This document shows, piece by piece, positions 10,256 through 19,213 of a stretch of DNA of 35,904 bases (positions within the stretch are counted from its first letter, which is position 1; every line of letters begins with the position of its first letter). The stretch is taken from assembly GCA_003427395.1 (NCBI GenBank), contig BFEA01000066.1, positions 2,249,234 to 2,285,137 on the forward strand, written 5' to 3'. The position numbers and the translations under genes were made by a program. The notes beneath the pieces are model-generated. The model did not search any database, had not been told where the DNA came from, and saw only the letters and a list, made by a program, of their open reading frames with translations. This stretch comes from Chara braunii. Its lineage: Eukaryota; Streptophyta; Charophyceae; Charales; Characeae.

Positions 10256-11020
10256 TTGGCACAGTCAGGCACTTCCCTCACAGGCATGGTAGAGGAATTG
10301 AAGGAGAGAATGCCTGCCTGGGCCAAGATGAAGAAGGATGGAAAAGGACAGCTAGTGTTGGTAGATGTAGAGATTTTTAGAGGCCAAGTAGGGGCCCTTA
10401 TAGATAGTGGGGCCACCTGGAGCTATATCAGTCATAAAGCGCTGCAGAAGTTGAAGTTGAATTTAAAGGTCCGAAAGTTGGAGGACCCTATTGTCAGTAT
10501 CCTCGCGGACAATCGCACTATGCGAGTCGAGGATTACGTAGAGGGAGTCCAGGCGTACCTTCGCCTAGAGAAAGGTGGGAAGGTAGAAAACGTTCTCCGT
10601 TCCCCGATTCTCCTCGTGGAAGACAACCTCCCGTTTGATATAGTCCAAGGAATGGAGTGGGGAGAGGCAGCAGGGGCCACACTCCGTTTAAGAGAGCATC
10701 AGTGTAGGCTCCCTAGTCCATCTGGGGAACTCAAGACTGCTCGCCTGTTTCATGTGTTAGGAGTAGATAATGCCCTGGCACATTGTTGTCTCAGTGCTCT
10801 CGCTTTCGTGCGATTAGTGAAGAGGGATCAACTAGAAGAGCAGGTTTTTGTAACCTATGTTAGGCCTGTCACTGAGCCTACGGAAGAGAAACCCCTTGAT
10901 CCGGCTATTGCCAAGCTGCAGGAGAAGTATACAGATTTAGCTAAGCTGCCTACAGGAGTAGTGCAGTGGCCCATCCAGCATCGCATTGAAATAGAGCCTG
11001 GCAGTAGGACTCCTAAATGA
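10256..11020 (+). pseudogene. element 2 aspartic protease region
   Basis: The frame contains the retropepsin motif ALIDSGATWSYI at about 10390-10425 and a second conserved ILADN segment near 10500, then LPFDIVQGMEW, the typical W-rich end of plant gypsy proteases. The tail (EKYTDLAKLP..QHRIEIEPGS) is the usual linker into RT. The TGA at 11018 lies in frame with RT; an Arg codon CGA turned into TGA is the simplest explanation. The frame may extend a little upstream of the ATG. Confidence 0.85.
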
Positions 11021-11796
11021 GCCATCTACAGAATGTCACCAAGGGAGTTAGAGGAGCTGCACAACGAGTTAGACGAGCTCCTCGAGAAGGGTTGGATTAG
11101 GCCCAGTTCATCTTCATTTGGAGCAACTGTTCGTTTTGTTCCCAAGGGGGGAGAGCTTAGAGTCTGTATAGACTATAGGGGTCTCAATGCCATCAAAGTG
11201 AAGAATGCAGAACCACTGCCCGGTATAGATGATCTATTAGACCGGGTGCAGGGCTGCAAATACTTTTGTAAGATAGATTTGAAGTCAGGCTATCATCGGA
11301 TAGAGGTCCACCCCGATGATCAGCACAAGACGATATTCAAGACTAGATTTGGACACTACGAGTTTATAGTGATGCCCTTTGGACTAACCAATCCGCCAAC
11401 CACTTTTCAGCGCTGCATGAAGGATTTGTTTAGGCCATGGTTAGATAGGTTTGTGGTAATATACCTAGATGATATTTTAGTTTTTAGTTAGCCTCCAGGA
11501 GCATGAGGGCCATCTGCGGCAGGTCTTGGAGAAGGTAAGTGAAGTTAACTTCAAGATTAACGCGAAAGTGTGAGTGGGCCAATACGCAAGTTCTGTACTT
11601 GGGCCCCGTCTTAGATGGAGATGGTATAAAACCTAAGGACAGTAAGATAGCAGCGATTAAAGACTGGCCAACTTCCCGCACGTTGACAGAGTTACGGTTG
11701 TTCCTAGGGTTGGCAAATTACTACAGAAAGTTCTTCAGGAACTTTTCCACCATCGTTGCTCCCCTCCGCAGGTTGCTAAAGAAAGAGGCAATATGA
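11021..11796 (+). pseudogene. element 2 reverse transcriptase, two frameshifts
   Basis: This is the RT core: RMSPRELEELHNELDELL, VCIDYRGLN (fingers), CKIDLKSGYHRI (motif A with catalytic Asp), MPFGLTNPPTTFQ (motif B; family members usually have NAPATF) and VIYLDDILVFS (YxDD). Right after this box the frame breaks at about 11490: SLQEHEGHLRQVLEK continues in the next frame. It breaks again at about 11568, before CEWAN..YLG. A TGA at 11794 interrupts the thumb and connection. Catalytic residues are intact but the chain is not. Confidence 0.88.
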
Positions 11797-13357
11797 AAGT
11801 GGGACAAAGACTGTACATCATCCCTGAAGAAGTTAAAGCGGGCTTTGATAGAATACCCAGTCCTCATGGTATCCGATCCGTCTTTGCCTTTTGTTGTTAC
11901 TACTGACGCAAGTCAGTATGTCATAGGTGCTGTCTTACAGCAAGACAATGGCAATGGCTATAGACCCGTAGAGTTCATGTCTGCTAGGATGCCTTCTGAA
12001 AAGGTTGCGACATCTACCTACGAGAGGGAACTCTACGCTCTCAGGCAAGCTTTAGACCACTGGAAGCATTATTTGCTTGGGAGGCACTTCAAAGTGTATT
12101 CAGACCACGAGAAATTGAGGTGGCTGAAGACGCAGGGCAAAATGACACCTAAGCTTAGTAGGTGGGCCGCAAAGATAGATCGGTTTGACTTTGAGCTCAA
12201 GTCGGTAAAAGGGAAGTATAATGTAGTCGCGGACGCTCTAAGCAGAAGAGCTGATTACTTTGGAGCAATAGTTCACTATCAGGATCTGCAACAGAAAGTC
12301 AAACAGGCATATGCGCAGGACCCTATTTATTGTGATCTCTTGAAGAGAGTTAAGGAGGCTCCAGAGTCTGAGCCAGACTACCGCACTACAAATGGGTTAC
12401 TATTTGAGAAGACTAACGTAGTTGACCATTTGTATGTTCCCGATAGTGAAGAGATACGTAGTTTGATCTTAGGAGAATGTCACGACACAAAGGGACATTT
12501 TGGTTGGCAGAGGATGTTAGCCAACCTCATACGTGCATATACATGGCCAGGTATGAAGGCCAACTGCATAGAGTATGTACGCAGTTGCAAAGTCTGCCAA
12601 CTGAATAAGACCACTACGCGGGGCCCTCTTGGTCTTCTCAGACCCTTTCCTATTCCCACAGGACCCGGAGATTCTGTCTCCATTGATTTCATGGATGCTG
12701 GGGTCAAGAGTAGGCATGACAAGAGCCAAGTCATGGTTATAGTTGATAGGTTCAACAAATACGCTGTTTTTGTTCCTTTGCCCGCAGAGGCACGTACAGA
12801 CATAGTTATAGATAAGTTCTTTGATCATTGGGTCGGTGAGCATGGTCTCCCGCTGTCAATAGTTAGTGATGGAGGTTCCAGGTTCACCAGTCAGAACTGG
12901 CAGGAGTTGATGAGAGTCTATGGCTCTAGGTTGTTGATGTCATCTGGCCATCATCCTGAGACTAACGGTCAGACTGAACAGATGAACAAAATCCTGCAGC
13001 AAGTTCTCAAAATGTATATTAGACCCGATCAGCTTAACTGGGATGAGATGTTTCCCAAGGTAGCCAGCATATACAGTAATAGCGTGCATTTAGCGAGTTG
13101 TCGCACTCCCAATGAGTTACATAAGTCCTTTAGACCGCGTAGACTGAACTGGGATCAGATCCAAAGGCTACCACCCGGTACTAGGGAGTTTGCACTACAC
13201 TATGAAAAGGAGATTGCTACCGTCACAGAGAACCTCAGCAAGGCCCAGCATAGAATGATAGAGCAAGCCAATAAGCACCGTCGCCCATCACAGTTTCAAG
13301 TAGGCGACTTAGTCTGGGTAAGTCCAAAGAGTTTGCTCCTGAGGAGAACATCTCGCA
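11797..13357 (+). pseudogene. element 2 RNase H and integrase
   Basis: An open frame through RNase H (VVTTDASQYVIGAVL, YERELYALRQAL, VYSDHEKLRWL, NVVADALSRR) and integrase. The integrase zinc finger is H-x4-H (HDTKGHFG) and C-x2-C (CKVCQ). The DDE core shows D in SIDFMDAG, D in IVSDGGSRFTS and E in NGQTEQMN, so all three metal ligands are visible. The C-terminal domain begins at FQVGDLVWVSPKSL. RNase H would remove template RNA and integrase would insert the cDNA. This is the best-preserved part of any element here. Confidence 0.9.
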
Positions 13358-13759
13358 AAGTTACTGCCTGCATATCGAGGACCATGGCCAGTCTTAGAAG
13401 TCAAGGGCGGAGAGGATGGACCGTCCTACACAGTCGAGATTCCAGCGCACCTCCACACCTACCCGGTGTTTCATGCGTCAAAGTTGCTGCCTTGTACCAC
13501 CAGTCAACAGTTTCCGTCACGGAGGTCCATGATCCCTCCGGACATGGATGGAAGGTACGACATTGACGGCATCATAGGTGAAGATGTCTTCAGAACAGGA
13601 GGTAGGGGTCGTCCTTAGAAACAGTATAAGGTCAGGTTCGCTTTTCAGGAACCAGAGGACAACCTCTGGTTTACACGAACAGAACTGCTTGAGACCGCTC
13701 CCGATGTAGTTCGCGCGCATGAGAGAGATGAGAAAGATAAAGGTCCAGCCTTGTACTGA
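13358..13759 (+). pseudogene. element 2 integrase C-terminus with chromo-like tail
   Basis: A one-base loss near 13356-13360 moves the continuation into another frame: LLPAYRGPWPVLEV, EIPAHLHTYPVFHASKLLPC, then YDIDGIIGEDVFRTGGRGRP, a TAG at 13616, and KQYKVRFAFQEPEDNLWF..ELLETAPDVV, ending at TGA 13757. The last part resembles the chromodomain-like tail of plant chromoviruses, which guides integration to particular chromatin. The assignment is by motif pattern only. Confidence 0.7.
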
Positions 13760-13789
13760 AGTATTCTCGGAGGACCTGGAATTTAGGCC

Positions 13790-13797
13790 GGCGGGAG
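13790..13797 (+). other. polypurine tract (element 2)
   Basis: GGCGGGAG lies directly before the TG that begins LTR A. It is short and not pure A/G upstream, but its position is what is expected of the plus-strand primer site. Confidence 0.5.
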
Positions 13798-14061
13798 TGA
13801 AACGGTTTTCACCTTTTTGCAGTCACAGATGCGGATCCCAGGGCTCGATCCACAGACCTTCCCTTCCCTTACCTGTGCACAGTGTCAAGTCAACGCTGTG
13901 TCTTGAACCCGTGACCTGTGTGTTAGTAGTTGAAAGTTGCCTTTTGTAGGTGTGAGTAGTTGTCGGGTCTTGAACCTTAGACCTGTCGAAGTAGGGGCCA
14001 TACCTGCATAGGGGTCATAGTTGTTGTAGTCCTGAAAGGTCAAGGTCTTAGCTGCTACAGT

Positions 14062-14114
14062 CTTGAAAGGCCAAGTCCGCAAACTTCCGGAAGGTCCGGA
14101 AGTGGCCTTTCAAG
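14062..14114 (+). repeat. nested hairpin in LTR A
   Basis: The outer arms CTTGAAAGGCCA (14062-14073) and TGGCCTTTCAAG (14103-14114) are perfectly complementary over 12 bp. Inside, CTTCCGGA (14084-14091) pairs with TCCGGAAG (14095-14102) around an AGG loop. LTR B has the same design at 22590-22640. Role unknown; it lies about 175 bp upstream of the TATA position. Confidence 0.85.
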
Positions 14115-14288
14115 TTTCTTCTCACGTTATACACAGCAGACCAGAGGCAAGTAGGCAAGTGGTGAGTCCAACTTTGCTTAGTCAGCGGTACCCAGTCCCA
14201 GTCTCACTTTGTACAGTCAACAAGTACCATGAGGGACTGTGTGCACCATGGGCCCGGTGGAAAAGGCCAAACCAGCGACTTACAGAAG

Positions 14289-14295
14289 TGTAAAT
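14289..14295 (+). promoter_or_regulatory. degenerate TATA box of LTR A
   Basis: TGTAAAT sits where LTR B has TATAAAT and LTR C has TATAAATA, followed in all three by a conserved AGAGGCAGCG block and CATTCATTC. The A-to-G change should weaken transcription from this copy. Confidence 0.6.
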
Positions 14296-14728
14296 CAAGA
14301 GGCAGCGTCCAGCCATTCATTCATTCTTACGTGAGCCATGCGGAAGCGCTGCCCAGGTGTCTTGTGCGAGGTGGTCTGCAGAAGCCCGAGGTTTAAGTGG
14401 GCTGAAGAAGAGAGAGAGTTCGTCCATAGCCAGTAGCACTAGAGCGGCCATAGCCGCTGTAGCTTAGAGATAGAGTTCAGTGTGTGTGTGTGTTCTTTGT
14501 ACAGAGTTGTGAGCGTGGGATATCCAGGGTGATCCAGAGACAAGTGTGTGCGAACAGTGTGTGGACAAAGGATGTATGAGCGCTCAGGCGCCATAGCCAG
14601 TGGGAAGCGAGTTGTAACTGAACTGTGTTTTCGACTCGAGTATCTCTGAGCTTTGTCTGGGCGCACAGCGCCAGTGTGGATTGCCACCTGTTTCCATGTA
14701 TATGGAGTGAAGAAGAAAGCGAGTCTGN

Positions 14729-14822
<94 letters not shown>

Positions 14823-14823
14823 G
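14729..14823. repeat. compound (GA)n-(CAGA)n microsatellite
   Basis: GA repeats to about 14784 and then about ten ACAG/CAGA units. An ambiguous base (N, 14728) marks its left edge, exactly at the truncated end of LTR A, so the junction is doubtful. Confidence 0.95.
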
Positions 14824-14854
14824 TTAGAGCTAGACACTGCCCGACTTTGCAGAC

Positions 14855-15060
14855 ACAGAGATTCGACCCCCAGACCTGTGCCCTAACCCTGTACATTGAA
14901 CCTGTGTGCTGAGTGAGATTCGATCCCTAGGCCTGTCCTATACCTGTACATACACCCAGTGACCTGAGTAGGATTCGATCCCTAGACCTGCCCTATGTCC
15001 TAGGCTAGTCTGTAGGTCGGACAGTAGGACTTGATCCCTAGGTCTGTAGATTAGGAGTCA
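14855..15060 (+). repeat. tandem GATTCGATCCCTAG block in U3 of LTR C
   Basis: Four related copies lie at about 14862, 14918, 14970 and 15027, spaced 52-57 bp apart. Each is (G)ATTCGATCCCTAG(G/A)CCTG or a close variant. The core GTTCGATCC resembles a tRNA gene B box, but no tRNA fold surrounds it. Related single copies occur in LTRs A (about 13843) and B (22377, 22492). Confidence 0.65.
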
Positions 15061-15331
15061 GGTCTGTTACCGTTAGGCTTCGGAAGGCCTGTTCTAGAAA
15101 TCTCTATCTGAGTCTACTGAGGCCTAGAGTCTGTCTGTAAGTTTGTAGGCTCTAGAAGGTCGTAGGTCCCTGTAGGCCAGTCCAGTCAGCAAGTACCAGG
15201 GGTAGGGGCTGCACGTGGGGAAGGTTCTGGAGCACACCGTGGGTTTCACACGTTTTGGCCCAGAAGGCCAAACGTCTGGAAACTTCCTTGGGCCACACGT
15301 TTTGAGGCAGGCCCGAGTACCTCCAAAGAAG

Positions 15332-15339
15332 TATAAATA
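15332..15339 (+). promoter_or_regulatory. TATA box of LTR C
   Basis: TATAAATA precedes AAGAGGCAGCG, a block also downstream of the TATA position in LTRs A and B, which supports it as the promoter of a related LTR. Confidence 0.65.
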
Positions 15340-15726
15340 AAGAGGCAGCGTCCAGCCATTCATTCATTCACCTGTGAGCCATGTGGAAGAGCTGCCTTGG
15401 TATCTTGTGCGTGGAGGTCTGCAGGTGCCCGGAGAGGAAGTGGGCTGTGAAGAAGACAGCTGCCATAGCGAACCAGCGAGGGAGACACCGGCGGCCATAG
15501 CTGGAAGGAGGAAGCCCGACGGCGGCCATAGCCGCCCAGCTGTTGGTGTAGACAGAGTGTACAGAGTGTGAGTGGCTGTGCAGTGTGGACATTCAGGGTG
15601 ATCCTCGTACGGGTGTGCATGCAAGAGTGTGGGAAGTGAGGCTGGTGGTAGAGACGGTGTTCGGCGGGCATAGCCACAAGTTGTACAGCTGATTCAGATT
15701 GAGTTCAATACAAGTTTATTGTTGTT

Positions 15727-15838
15727 TCTGAGTTGGAAGAGTTTGATTTTGCCATCGGTTCTCAAGTGTGCATGTTGAAAGCAAGTCCAGAGTCGAGTCT
15801 GAGTTGGAAGAGTTTGATTTTGCCATCGGTTCTCAAGT
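15727..15838 (+). repeat. 41-bp direct repeat
   Basis: 15727-15767 and 15798-15838 are identical (starting TCTGAGTTGGAAGAG, ending CTCAAGT), offset 71 bp. It may be a real duplication near the LTR C end or an assembly artefact. Confidence 0.9.
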
Positions 15839-16215
15839 CTGACTGCAGGACCAGCAGACAGGCAGATCTTGAACTTGGGGCCTGTGGTTCACTGTACAGT
15901 ACGGGGACTTCTGTGGGGCATCACATTTCATTGTACGTGTCAACAACGAACGGGCAAGGCACTATGCTTCTGACATGGTGATGCAATGAGGTATGGCCTC
16001 TTACCAGAATGTGGTGTGCTTTTTTAAAAATAAGTCAGCCTCTCGAATGGCAGAGAAAAATCAAATTCAAACAAGCATACATGAACCATCCTACGCTACT
16101 ATCCACATGCATTGGAACCAAACTTGTTCAACTATTGCCTGGGCCTGGTGTGGCCTTCACACAGGAGGTGGAGTTGGCAGCCATGCGAAGCATCAGACAC
16201 ACAGACACAGAGATG

Positions 16216-16238
16216 GAGAGAGAGAGAGAGAGAGAGAA
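16216..16238. repeat. short (GA)n tract
   Basis: About 11 GA units in the inferred intron upstream of the first TWD40-2 exon. Confidence 0.9.
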
Positions 16239-16313
16239 CTGGACAAAGAAGGAGAGTAGGCATGAGCATTGGATATTCTTCTGACTAAATGATTTGTGTT
16301 TTGGATTTTGCAG

Positions 16314-16556
16314 TGTAAAGCAAGTTAAATTCTATGATGATGACATTCGGTACTGGAAGTCATGGATCGCTCGAACTGCAACAGCAGAAGCACCGTCTGC
16401 CTCACCTGGGCCCCCGATTGGAGGTGGCCCACCTGCCATTCGAGGTCGGCGATCCCTCGTGATTTGCTGTGAAAGCAAGGCCATTTTTCTCGATCTAGTG
16501 TCCATGCGTGCTCGGGACGTTCCCAAGGCACTTCTTGATAACAAGACTCCTAACTG
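16314..16556 (+). CDS. TWD40-2: TWD40-2-like exon (TPLATE complex subunit), upstream of the two seen
   Basis: TWD40-2 is a beta-propeller subunit of the plant TPLATE (TSET-type) adaptor complex, which acts at the plasma membrane in clathrin-mediated endocytosis. The exon is bounded by TTTTGGATTTTGCAG and by TG|GTAAGT. Read in phase (T plus 80 codons plus TG), it gives VKQVKFYDDDIRYWKSW, then a Pro/Gly-rich insert, then LVICCESKAIFLDLVSMRAR and DVPKALLDNKTPN. From memory this follows the WD40 part of the Arabidopsis protein (At5g24710), including KFYDDDVRFW and the CENKAIFLDLV block. The split Cys codon (TG|C) joins the exon at 19214 in the right place. Other exons are not visible here; introns must be large. 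The gene is partial in this window. Confidence 0.8.
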
Positions 16557-17022
16557 GTAAGTTGTCTCTTTTGATTTCTTTCTTCTTCTTCCTTTTTCGT
16601 TTTGTTTGTTGAACTTAACTCGCGTTCATCTTCTCAGGGCTACCGTCTTCACCTGAATAGAACACCTGGTCACTATCACTATATCTCGAAAGAAAATTGC
16701 ACCTTTCTTCGTTTGTTTCGCAAAGTGCATGTGACAACATATAGTCACAGAGAACTGCCTGGTGAACCATATGTTATGATTCTGGTTGTTTGTTGTCTGA
16801 GACCAACACTCGCACACATAGACTTCCAGGTATGTCCATACATACACAGAAGGAAGGGGAGAGGATAGGAGTATCACACCGCACAGGGAGAGATAAACAC
16901 TGCGGAAGACTTAACCATGCGATATGACAGGGTACACTGAAAGTGCAATTCACTCCACTCAATCCTCACAACCAGTCATAAAGAAAAGCCGAGTAGATCA
17001 CATCCAGGAAACAATGAAACGA

Positions 17023-18025
17023 TGATAGTTTAAACCCAGTATTACACTGTTTATTAAACTCAGAGTCTCGAATTGTCAGGATAACCTCAGTACTACAGTG
17101 CCCTTCTCAGAAATGAGCAGCGCTTCACTTCACAACCCCGAGTAACCACCTATGACACCCGTGAGCATCAAGCACCACCCAGATACAGCCTCCACAGGGA
17201 AGCGCCACCCTGAAACAGGCCTCTGAGGCCAAGCGCCACTCAGAGAATGAAGAAGAAGACCAGCGCCACAGTATCTGATGATGACGAAGTGTCGGAAGAC
17301 TTCCTGGACGGAAGTGTGCAGCAGCGCCACCAACTCCTGACAAGATGACCTCTGAGGAAGAAGCTGCAGCTATGGCTGCAGCACCCCAACCCTGGAACCC
17401 CACTCCGGAGGAGGGTGCAGCAGGGCACCAACTTCTCTCGCCTCCAGCAGACCTCGATAACCCGGACCTCTGACAGCCCATACGTGCTGGCAGAGTACAG
17501 CGCAGGTCCCAGCTATGGCCGGTGCTCCGAAGGTCTGGCTATGCCTGTCTCCTTCCACGCTGAGCCGTCACCACTTCCGGTTCACGCGTAGTGCAGCAGC
17601 GATGTACTCGGTACCAACTGCCAAAAGCCCTGAACCGATGTGCCCATCCTATCTATAGACTAGAACTAGCCTAGACTCGACTTAGACTGGACTGACTGAC
17701 TGACAGGTACCGATGCAGTTTCGGCCCCTCGGCCTCTACCTTACCCGGCTATAGGCTATAGGACCGTCTATCAGCATAGGCCTGTAGGGCCTGTCTGTCT
17801 TAGGGGTAGCCCGGGCCTGCTATTCGCAGTTAGGTTAGCTGTAGGAAATTCAGTTATTACGGGCCTGTATTTTCCCGTATTTACAAATATGTCCCTCACG
17901 AATTTTCCTTACAGGCAGGTCACTCGGTTAGCCCTCAGCCAAGCAAAATTACAGATCTGTCCTACCTATAGTACAGCCTCGACAGAGAGAGGCTACAGGC
18001 GACCAGAAAACAGCAAGTCGTTACA
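17023..18025 (-). repeat. LTR-like block, minus orientation
   Basis: Read on the minus strand: a GGCC/AGGCCT-rich presumed U3 (about 18000-17690), a TATA-like TATAGATAG (about 17648-17658), then a leader with the octamer GCCATAGC at 17519-17512 and 17376-17369 and a one-mismatch copy near 17545, then AATAAA near 17057. The architecture parallels LTRs A-C although the sequence is different. The ends are estimates and no target-site duplication was found. It looks like a solo LTR inside the TWD40-2 intron. Confidence 0.5.
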
Positions 18026-18129
18026 CAGAGGTGGAAAGGGAGAAAAGGACAAGCTGCAGTAGGGCATGACAGAGTGTTCCGTTGGACTTTCACTGACGAA
18101 TCAGGAGGCCGAAACCTCTTGTATATAAC

Positions 18130-18167
18130 CTGTCTCTTATACACATCTAGATGTGTATAAGAGACAG
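18130..18167. other. Nextera transposase mate-pair junction adaptor (artefact)
   Basis: CTGTCTCTTATACACATCT is followed directly by its reverse complement AGATGTGTATAAGAGACAG. This is the Tn5 mosaic-end adaptor in the head-to-head form left at circularised mate-pair junctions. Translated on the minus strand it gives the familiar contaminant peptide containing YTHLDVYKRQ. It is not genomic, and the sequences on its two sides need not be neighbours. Confidence 0.97.
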
Positions 18168-18222
18168 AGTATCTAGTCCTCAAGGTAGCCGATCCGTCTT
18201 TGCCTTTTGTTGTTACTACTGA
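18168..18222 (+). pseudogene. misplaced scrap of gypsy RT-RNase H junction
   Basis: These 55 bp after the adaptor match 11858-11912 of element 2 with about four mismatches (the PFVVTTD block of RNase H). It is best read as the far end of a mate-pair fragment from another gypsy copy. Confidence 0.8.
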
Positions 18223-18258
18223 NNNNNNNNNNNNNNNNNNNNNNNNNNNNNNNNNNNN
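18223..18258. other. assembly gap (36 N) followed by poly-T
   Basis: 36 unresolved bases, then 21 T (18259-18279). Frames drawn across it are not real. Confidence 0.99.
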
Positions 18259-18279
18259 TTTTTTTTTTTTTTTTTTTTT

Positions 18280-19210
18280 CAATTTCTTTGCCCGTTTTCC
18301 CCATCATTTTTCTTTTTCTGCTTGTTTTAAGGACTTCTCTATTTTGTCCATGGATGACTCTTATTTTCTTCTGTGTTTCAGTGACAACTCAAGCACCTTG
18401 TCTTATTATTATTCCCCCCTCCCCTTGCCTTCTCAAACCACCAACACCGCCACCTCCTCAACATGAGCGCAGATTGTCCATCGGATGGGCTGATTAAAAA
18501 TGTGAGGCCCAGGTGGTACCCACAATCGGCACAAGGGCAGTGGTGGTTTAACCACCTGTGTTGACACCGAAACCTGTCAAACTTTTAACCTGCAATGTGG
18601 ATCTATGCTGGAGAATGTTTGGGTTTGTCTGATGGCAACTTTGGTCCTGAATCCTCCAGTGTTTTCTACACGCGTTGGCACATTGGCATCCGAGGTCCGC
18701 CCTCGTCACAGGAGCAGTGTGGGGGCATACCATTAACAGCCAACGACTCCGAAGCACGAACCCTAGGCCCTACGGTCTTCCCCCGAGCACGCCCAACCCG
18801 CATCATGACAGTATCAAACCGGAAAGGTAGGTTGTACACATTTATGACGAGGGTGCGTTGTGTCTCACTCAATACAGCTACATATCCGTAATGCTGCCTT
18901 CTCGTACACACAGATCCATATCCCGTAGGCCTACCTGCTGCCGAATGGTGCCCAGGGCACATCGTATGTTTAGCCATTTCATTCCCGCCCCCCCAACATT
19001 GCTTTTCTGTGTGTTCCCCAAATTGCTGTTTGCAGCTGTCTGCATTGCCATGGTGGCTTTGTTATGTGCTATAGTATGTCTTAGCACTTTTGTTCACTCT
19101 TCAAGTTTGCCGTTTATTCATTTATTTCGTGCTCATTTCTTGGGACTTTCCGGATTAAAAAAAAAAACTAGAATTAATTATTAACCTTTTTTTTTTTTTT
19201 CTTCTCTGTG
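18280..19210. other. intron remainder, no gene seen
   Basis: Pyrimidine-rich at first, then mixed sequence with no conserved protein motif; overlapping frames on both strands have no recognisable content. The T-run at about 19187-19200 is the polypyrimidine tract before the acceptor at 19213. Confidence 0.5.
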
Positions 19211-19213
19211 CAG

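Larger units (their letters stand above)
10240..14727 (+). mobile_element. gypsy element 2: Ty3/gypsy retrotransposon lacking gag and 5' LTR
   Basis: Order of domains is protease, RT, RNase H, integrase, chromo-like tail, PPT, 3' LTR (A). Nothing recognisable as gag, PBS or LTR lies upstream; coding similarity fades near 10240. Stops (11018, 11489, 11794, 13616) and frameshifts (about 11490, 11568, 13358) inactivate it. It is more diverged from element 1 than two copies of one family would be: its protease has DSGA instead of DTGA and its RT has DLKSGYHRI. Its LTR belongs to the same family as LTR B at 22332. Confidence 0.87.
13798..14727 (+). repeat. LTR A (3' LTR of element 2)
   Basis: It begins TGAAACGGTTTTCACC and parallels LTR B (22332-23287) along its length: a GATCCxCAGACCT block, a hairpin region, a CAGTCxCAxxTTG segment, a TATA position, the AAGAGGCAGCG leader block, GCCATAGC copies at 14447 and 14590, and a GCGAGTCTG tail. 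The last ~9 bp (ATTGCA in B) are missing: an N at 14728 and then an (AG)n tract replace them. The TATA box has become TGTAAAT. Confidence 0.85.
14829..15840 (+). repeat. LTR C, related to LTRs A and B (ends approximate)
   Basis: The left part shares GCAG..CACAGA..GATTCGA(C/T)CCCCAGACCTGTG with the start of LTR A. It then has tandem copies of a GATTCGATCCCTAG block, a hairpin-like CGTTTTGGCC/GGCCAAACG at about 15250-15274, TATAAATA at 15332, the AAGAGGCAGCGTCCAGCC leader and three GCCATAGC copies at 15462, 15494 and 15525. No pol follows, so it is a solo or orphan LTR. The right end is uncertain because of a 41-bp direct repeat. Confidence 0.7.
16557..19213 (+). other. TWD40-2: TWD40-2 intron (2.66 kb) with repeats and an assembly gap
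   Basis: The donor GTAAGT at 16557 and the acceptor TTCTCTGTGCAG ending at 19213 keep the reading frame across a Cys codon. The intron contains a reverse LTR-like block, a sequencing adaptor, 36 Ns and poly-T, so its true length and content are unknown. The open frame at 16602-16868 inside it has splice-like ends but does not fit the protein and is taken as chance. Confidence 0.7.

Noticed and set aside
10201-10260. Possible hammerhead ribozyme: CTGATGA at 10224-10230
   Set aside because: The required GAAA box is missing (CCGATAAATC instead) and no stable stem II or III forms.
12480-12843. Minus-strand frames opposite the integrase of element 2
   Set aside because: Shadow frames; the plus strand carries the HHCC and DDE motifs.
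14862-15040. tRNA genes suggested by GTTCGATCC-like cores
   Set aside because: No A box, anticodon arm or acceptor stem can be built around any copy.
16602-16868. Exon-like frame inside the TWD40-2 intron, preceded by TTCTCAG and followed by GTATGT
   Set aside because: Including it breaks the TG|C phase that joins 16556 to 19214, and its translation fits no part of the protein.
17023-18025. Exact solo-LTR ends for the minus block, TG..CA at 18025 and 17023
   Set aside because: The flanking five bases do not form a target-site duplication, so the ends are given only as estimates.
17962-18282. Minus-strand frame containing YTHLDVYKRQ
   Set aside because: This is the translation of the Nextera adaptor joined across Ns, a well-known contaminant peptide.
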